From assembly GCA_965657645.1 (NCBI GenBank), contig CBFHOS010000019.1:1-37041 (forward strand): a stretch of 37,041 nt of DNA, read 5' to 3'. The translations under genes were made by a program, and so were the position numbers. This stretch comes from CBFHOS01 sp965657645 (lineage in GTDB: Bacteria > Pseudomonadota > Alphaproteobacteria > Puniceispirillales > Puniceispirillaceae). This document shows positions 32,945 through 37,041 of this stretch, piece by piece (within the stretch, counting starts at the first letter, position 1; each line of letters starts with the position of its first letter). The notes beneath the pieces were generated by a model. It was not told the origin of the DNA and ran no database searches. It was given only the letters and a program-made list of their open reading frames with translations.

Positions 32945-34495
32945 TCAACGCCGCGTTGATTTGCGGTCTTCTTCTTCGATCAGCGTATCTACAACTTTAG
33001 CAGAACACAATACACCAGGCATGCCGGCGCCCGGATGGGCCCCCGCCGCCGAGAAGTAAAGGTTTGGAATATGCGGATCACGGTTGTGATAGCGGAACCA
33101 TGCCGATTGCGGGAAAATCGGGGCGATTGAAAAGCCAGCGCCATGCATAGAGCGATAATCGGTCTTGAAATCTTCTGGTGTCATCCAGAAATCATCACTG
33201 ATGACATCCTCTAGCCCCGGCATGATAGTTTCGGACAAGGCCGCTACAATCCGGTCACGCATTTGCGGTCCGGCTGTATCCCAATCAATATTGCCAAGCA
33301 GGTTAGGCACCGGACAAAGCACATAGAATGAGTCACAGCCCTCTGGCGCAAAGCTATCATCGGTTGCCGTTGGCCGGTGCACATAGAGCGAGAAATCATC
33401 TGCCAGAATCTTTTTGTTGAAGATATCAGCCAGCAATTCCTTGTAGCGCGGCCCCATCCAAATAGTGTGATGGGCAACGTCTGGATATTGTGCCTTGGTG
33501 CCAAAATACAGAACATACAGCCCCATGGAATATTGCGTTAACGCCTCTGGCAAGGGGCGCTTGGCCCGCATCTGATCGGTTGGCAACATCTGGGAATAGA
33601 CGGTCGGCGGGTCGCCATTACATATCACCCGATCAGCCGCAAAAAACCGGCCATCACGCGCGGTGGCGCCAGTGGTGCGTCCATCGGCGACGGTGATCTG
33701 GTCAATATCAACACCGGTTTCAACCCGCACTCCAACCCGCAAGAGCAGATTATGCAGCTCGCTAACCAATTTACCGGTGCCGCCCATACAAAAGAACACA
33801 CCCCAGCGCCGCTCCAGATAATGGATCAGGCTATAAATCGATGTGGTGGTAAAAGGATTGCCCCCGACCAATAGCGGATGGATAGAAAAGGCCTGCCGCA
33901 ATAGCGGGTGCTTGATATGGCTATTCACAATGCCCGCAACGGAGCGATAACTGCGCAGTTTTAGCAATGAAGGGATTTGCGCCAGCATCGTTACAAATTT
34001 GTTGAACGGCCGGTCCGCGAGCTTTTCAAAGCCGATTTCAAAAATCTCTTTTGATGCGGCGAGCAATTTTTCATAGCCCTTCACATCATCGGGGTTAAAC
34101 CGCCTGATCTCGTCATTCGTATCCTCGATAGAGGCCCGATAGTCAAACCCCTCGCCGCCATGAAAATAGAACCGATACCACGGATCTATGGGCCTAAATT
34201 CGAGATGGTCCTCGCGCTTTTCACCAAATAGCTCGAACAGCTCGTCAAACAGAAAGGGCGCGGTGATAACGGTGGGTCCGGCGTCATGGCGGAAACCACC
34301 GCGCTCAAACACCTGTGCACGGCCACCAATGGCCGCCAAGCGATCAACCAATGTTACCGAATAGCCGCGCGCACGCATCCGCAATGCCGCCGCTATGCCG
34401 CCAAAGCCGGCGCCAATGACGAGAATATCGCTATGTTCCGGATCACTCAGTGGTGCAACCGGTTTGGCCTTTGTGGCTTTCTTGCTAATGCTCAA
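32945..34495 (-). CDS. crtI: Phytoene desaturase
   Basis: This gene encodes 516 residues. An FAD-binding Rossmann motif DILVIGAGFGGIAAALRMRARG starts at about residue 24. RHDAGPTVITAPFLFDELFELFG is the CrtI substrate-entry region, and AGAHPGAGMPGVLCSAK near the C-terminus is the bacterial-type phytoene dehydrogenase signature. The enzyme introduces double bonds into phytoene, giving lycopene when four steps are done. As crtY and blh follow, the lycopene product is expected. The start overlaps the crtE end by 4 bases (34492-34495), so translation of the two is coupled. Confidence 0.95.
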   Translation of the reverse strand: MSISKKATKAKPVAPLSDPEHSDILVIGAGFGGIAAALRMRARGYSVTLVDRLAAIGGRAQVFERGGFRHDAGPTVITAPFLFDELFELFGEKREDHLEFRPIDPWYRFYFHGGEGFDYRASIEDTNDEIRRFNPDDVKGYEKLLAASKEIFEIGFEKLADRPFNKFVTMLAQIPSLLKLRSYRSVAGIVNSHIKHPLLRQAFSIHPLLVGGNPFTTTSIYSLIHYLERRWGVFFCMGGTGKLVSELHNLLLRVGVRVETGVDIDQITVADGRTTGATARDGRFFAADRVICNGDPPTVYSQMLPTDQMRAKRPLPEALTQYSMGLYVLYFGTKAQYPDVAHHTIWMGPRYKELLADIFNKKILADDFSLYVHRPTATDDSFAPEGCDSFYVLCPVPNLLGNIDWDTAGPQMRDRIVAALSETIMPGLEDVISDDFWMTPEDFKTDYRSMHGAGFSIAPIFPQSAWFRYHNRDPHIPNLYFSAAGAHPGAGMPGVLCSAKVVDTLIEEEDRKSTRR

Positions 34496-35652
34496 TTTGG
34501 ATTATTTACCTGCTCTGGTATGTCGAGCTCATCCACAGCGCGGTGGCATACCTGCTCAAGTAGACTTTGCACAGGACTGATGACTTCGGCAATCTCGGGC
34601 GGCAGGCCAGTCGCACAGCGTTTGGTCTGGATAAGGATTTTATCCATACGCTCCGCCGTTTCTGATAAGGCCCCCGAAGTCATAATCAAACTCTGCCAGT
34701 GCTGTAGTTGTTCAACGCATCCAGAATTGTACCAATCATCAAAGGCTTTGGCACTATCTGTCTGCAATTGTTCGCGGAACACCGTGACCACCGCGTTCGG
34801 CGCACGGCGGGCCAGATCGGAGCCTGACGTCGCCGCCCCATCACTGCCGCCAAAATTCATAATGTCATTCGCAATCTGATAGGCATTGCCGAGGAACCGG
34901 AAATAAGCACCAATCTGCGGCGCGGCACTACCATGCAATGCCATCAGCGCAATGCCCTCAAGCGGCGCGGTTAGCAATGGCGCGGTTTTATCGGCGGCGA
35001 TCTGCAGATAATCCTGCCACGAACCGCCGCGCACCATATCAAACTCGCGGGCCTCGCCAGCGGTTGTGGTTTTCATATGATGGGCCAGCATTTTAACCAG
35101 CATCGGTGTCTGTGAACGCTGGGCCGCCTCTGCCGCCAATTCAAATGACAAGGCAACCAGCCAGTCACCAAGGGTCAGCGCAACATCGCGGCCAAATTTG
35201 GCCCATACAGCAGGGCGACCGCGGCGCAGTTGATCACCATCGCAAATATCGTCATGCACCAGCGAGGCATTATGCAAAACCTCAATCGACACCGCCCAAT
35301 GCATCGCCGCGGCATTATCTACATTCAGCATCTCAGCCGCCTGTAGCGCCATTTTAGAGCGCAACATCTTGCCCGGGACGGCGAAATGATGGGCCGCCGC
35401 CTCGTGCAATGGCTCACCCGGCTTGGGCAAACGGTTTACAATGAATTTATGGAGTTTGGCCGATGTCTGGCCATCAGAGCGGGCATGGGTAGAGCGGGAA
35501 TGTGTGGCGCGGGCATGGGCGGACGCTGAATGCTGTCCTTCATTTGCCTTGGTCCCAGCGCTTGTACCGCGCTGTGAACGGGCCCCTTTATGCCCAACCG
35601 ATGGCTCATCATCTTGGTGAGATACGGTTGAAAAAGGTACCACTTCGGTCAT
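34492..35652 (-). CDS. crtE: Geranylgeranyl diphosphate synthase with altered second Asp-rich motif
   Basis: This gene encodes 386 residues; AGGA lies about 7 bases before the ATG. The first Asp-rich motif is intact (VHDDICDGDQLRRGRP, DDxxD at 134-138). The second, usually DDxxD, reads NDIMN at 262-266, losing the first and last aspartates. KTAPLLTAPLEG and GNAYQIANDIMNFGG still place it in the polyprenyl synthase family. The first 66 residues are an extra, low-complexity Ser/His/Arg/Ala-rich extension containing a 5-residue repeat. The enzyme should make the C20 precursor of phytoene. It is the first crt gene, 61 bases after the proteorhodopsin stop and just past a strong hairpin. Confidence 0.9.
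   Translation of the reverse strand: MTEVVPFSTVSHQDDEPSVGHKGARSQRGTSAGTKANEGQHSASAHARATHSRSTHARSDGQTSAKLHKFIVNRLPKPGEPLHEAAAHHFAVPGKMLRSKMALQAAEMLNVDNAAAMHWAVSIEVLHNASLVHDDICDGDQLRRGRPAVWAKFGRDVALTLGDWLVALSFELAAEAAQRSQTPMLVKMLAHHMKTTTAGEAREFDMVRGGSWQDYLQIAADKTAPLLTAPLEGIALMALHGSAAPQIGAYFRFLGNAYQIANDIMNFGGSDGAATSGSDLARRAPNAVVTVFREQLQTDSAKAFDDWYNSGCVEQLQHWQSLIMTSGALSETAERMDKILIQTKRCATGLPPEIAEVISPVQSLLEQVCHRAVDELDIPEQVNNPN
35476..35520 (-). repeat. In-frame 15-base tandem repeat in the crtE N-terminal extension
   Basis: Three 15-base units at 35476, 35491 and 35506 (+ strand AGAGCGGGCATGGGT and two variants) encode AHARA, THSRS and THARS, residues about 45-59 of CrtE. They lie outside the conserved synthase domain. 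Confidence 0.8.
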
Positions 35653-35683
35653 GCTTATTCCTAAAATTAATTAATAAATGAGA

Positions 35684-35705
35684 GGGGCGACCCAAAGGCC
35701 GCCCC
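35684..35705 (-). terminator. Hairpin between proteorhodopsin and crtE
   Basis: On the - strand, GGGGCGGCC, a 4-base loop (TTTG), then GGTCGCCCC form a 9-base-pair stem with one G-T pair. TCTCATTTATTAATTAATTTT, a T-rich but not pure-T tail, follows. It comes 9 bases after the opsin stop. It could end most opsin transcripts, or stabilise their 3' end, while letting some reading-through into crtE. Confidence 0.75.
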
Positions 35706-35713
35706 AACCATAA

Positions 35714-36499
35714 TTACTTAGCTTCACTTTCGGTCACTGCAACATTCCAGATGATCACACCGAACGCAATTTTGTTCAGCACGTCTGCAAGGTTGTAGAT
35801 CACGTTAAGTGAGTTAGCTGCTGACGCTGGATCACCAGAAGCCAGGTAGCCGTAGAAGTAACCTAGTGGGTAAATTGCCCAACCGATTGTTACAATCCAA
35901 CGCATTGTTGAGAATGCTGAACGCACTGACTCAGGTGCCTTCTCTGCTGACATCTTGCCAGCTTCACCAGCAAAGATTTCATACAGAATGTATGCCCAAC
36001 CAGCCATACCAATGATGAAACCAACCCAAGCGTTGATGTAACCAACTTCACCAGCATAACCACCGACGAGCATGACCAAAGTACCGATCATTAGACGCCA
36101 GAAGATGCCACCTGATACGTTGCCAATGGCACGTAGGATCAAGTAGAACTCAACCATCAACAATGGAACTGTGATAAGCCAATCAATGTAGCGATATACT
36201 GTTGGTGTATCGCCTGTGCTTACCCACACATCACGCATGTAGAAATAGTGTACTGCGGCTACAAGAGTAACCAAACCTGATACAGTCAATGATGTCTTCC
36301 ACTTTGCAGACACACGCTGTGTCTCCAGGAAGAAGAACGCTGTTGAAGCAACAAGCGCCATTGAAATCAACCAGAATGAAATACCTACATAGTCATCAGA
36401 TGCTAGGTTATCGCCAGCAGCCAATGCAATTGATGGTACCAATCCTACAGTCGCTGCAACGAGTGCTCCTTTGAGCATCTTACCAGAACTGAACTTCAT
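35714..36499 (-). CDS. Proteorhodopsin, green-absorbing type
   Basis: This gene encodes 261 residues. It has a cleavable signal (about 1-28) and seven membrane helices. Key residues match proton-pumping proteorhodopsin: proton acceptor D106 (RYIDWLIT), its partner H84, proton donor E117 (LLMVEFYL), retinal Schiff-base lysine K243 (VLNKIAFG), and Leu114 at the spectral-tuning site, which predicts green absorption. It is a light-driven proton pump of the inner membrane. A strong GGAGG lies 6 bases before the ATG. Codon use differs from its neighbours: about 25 of 32 alanine codons are GCA or GCT and only two are GCC. Retinal is supplied by the crt-blh-idi genes downstream. Confidence 0.97.
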   Translation of the reverse strand: MKFSSGKMLKGALVAATVGLVPSIALAAGDNLASDDYVGISFWLISMALVASTAFFFLETQRVSAKWKTSLTVSGLVTLVAAVHYFYMRDVWVSTGDTPTVYRYIDWLITVPLLMVEFYLILRAIGNVSGGIFWRLMIGTLVMLVGGYAGEVGYINAWVGFIIGMAGWAYILYEIFAGEAGKMSAEKAPESVRSAFSTMRWIVTIGWAIYPLGYFYGYLASGDPASAANSLNVIYNLADVLNKIAFGVIIWNVAVTESEAK

Positions 36500-37041
36500 T
36501 TTTTACCTCCGTTAACGAAATAGCCGGAGCGCCGCCTTCGCCGCGATCTGCGACAAAATGCACCACTCCATGCGCAAACACCTTAGAAAGCTAGTGACGA
36601 CCAGCGCAACAGCTAATAAGGAAAAAGCTTAGGAAATTGTTAACCAATGAAAATTTCTTGATATTTTACAGTCGTTTAGGTTAGTAGAATATTTTAGCTA
36701 AAATTAATTTAAGAATTTCAAATTTGGTAGAAGTAAAATTATTTACAATAAATTCAATATGCTATGGTCACTTCACAAAATTCAAAAGAAGGCCTCTTCA
36801 GCGTTATTCATAGCGATTTGCAGTAGGTTTTTGCATTTTTTGACAAATTTATAATTAATTTTAGTATTTTTTTCTAAAATTTTACCTATTAATCGCGTTT
36901 CATTCCGCACCATCGAGAATCACCATCATCAAAAATTCATCATTAAGCGCACCATTCTGACTATTTGTGTCATTATGCTCATTTATGCTTAGCTAATGTA
37001 CTTAATCATCAATTTGAGTAGTGTTTGGCTACGCATTGGGG
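36500..37041. other. Gene-free AT-rich region upstream of proteorhodopsin
   Basis: I see no credible gene here. Three 60-base lines counted by eye (36661-36720, 36721-36780, 36841-36900) are 20%, 23% and 17% G+C, far below the neighbouring genes. Promoters for the opsin should lie here on the - strand, for example TTGAAA near 36716-36721 with TAAAAT near 36691-36696 (19-base spacing). On the + strand TTGACA (36840-36845) and TAGTAT (36862-36867), 16 bases apart, might drive a gene beyond the window. The ribosome-binding site GGAGG is at 36506-36510 on the - strand. Confidence 0.6.

Overview
The window looks like chromosomal DNA of a marine, photoheterotrophic alphaproteobacterium. The evidence is a green-type proteorhodopsin, a complete retinal pathway (crtE-crtI-crtB-crtY-blh-idi), a cytoplasmic BisC/TorA-type molybdoenzyme, a choline-sulfatase, a fused ccmH-ccmI gene and CtrA-like TTAA-N7-TTAA sites. 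The combination and the mid-range G+C recall the SAR116 group ('Candidatus Puniceispirillum'). That placement is inference; no marker gene settles it. About 31 protein genes are supported. I saw no rRNA, tRNA, insertion sequence, integrase or CRISPR array.

Region 1 (1-10.6 kb, mostly + strand) is a type IV pilus / type II secretion-like assembly locus. It holds a secretin (5' end cut by the window), a PilM-PilN fusion, a PilO-like protein with a Met/Gln/Pro-rich cytoplasmic extension, a periplasmic SPOR plus PilP/GspC-like protein, a PilB/GspE ATPase, a PilC/GspF platform protein, and a CHASE2 class III adenylate cyclase that overlaps the platform gene by ATGA. One membrane protein gene lies on the opposite strand after the secretin. 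No pilin or prepilin peptidase is present, so those must lie elsewhere.

Region 2 (10.6-14.6 kb, - strand) is a MoxR ATPase / DUF58 / transglutaminase-like operon. Region 3 (14.6-23 kb) is mixed metabolism: an HD-domain protein resembling diiron oxygenases, an SDR, an unusual sirtuin paired with an enolase-superfamily enzyme, a small nitroreductase, and a BisC-like S/N-oxide reductase downstream of a choline-sulfatase. Region 4 (23.1-28.9 kb, + strand) has ccmF-ccmG-ccmH/I for cytochrome c maturation, then a CoxG-like protein and glucokinase.

Region 5 (28.9-36.5 kb, - strand) is the light-harvesting cluster. Proteorhodopsin is followed by a strong hairpin and then crtE, crtI, crtB, crtY, blh and idi, packed with overlaps. 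Idi and CrtE supply geranylgeranyl diphosphate, CrtB/I/Y make beta-carotene, Blh cleaves it to retinal, and retinal loads the opsin. Upstream of the opsin lie about 540 bases with no gene, much of them very AT-rich.

A window-wide oddity is at least eight short direct tandem repeats (9-21 base units, about 2-5 copies). They are both intergenic and in frame inside genes, and the unit sequences are largely unrelated, which suggests a local repeat-generating tendency. The most unusual gene architectures are in the pilus locus (PilMN fusion, SPOR-PilP, cyclase coupling).
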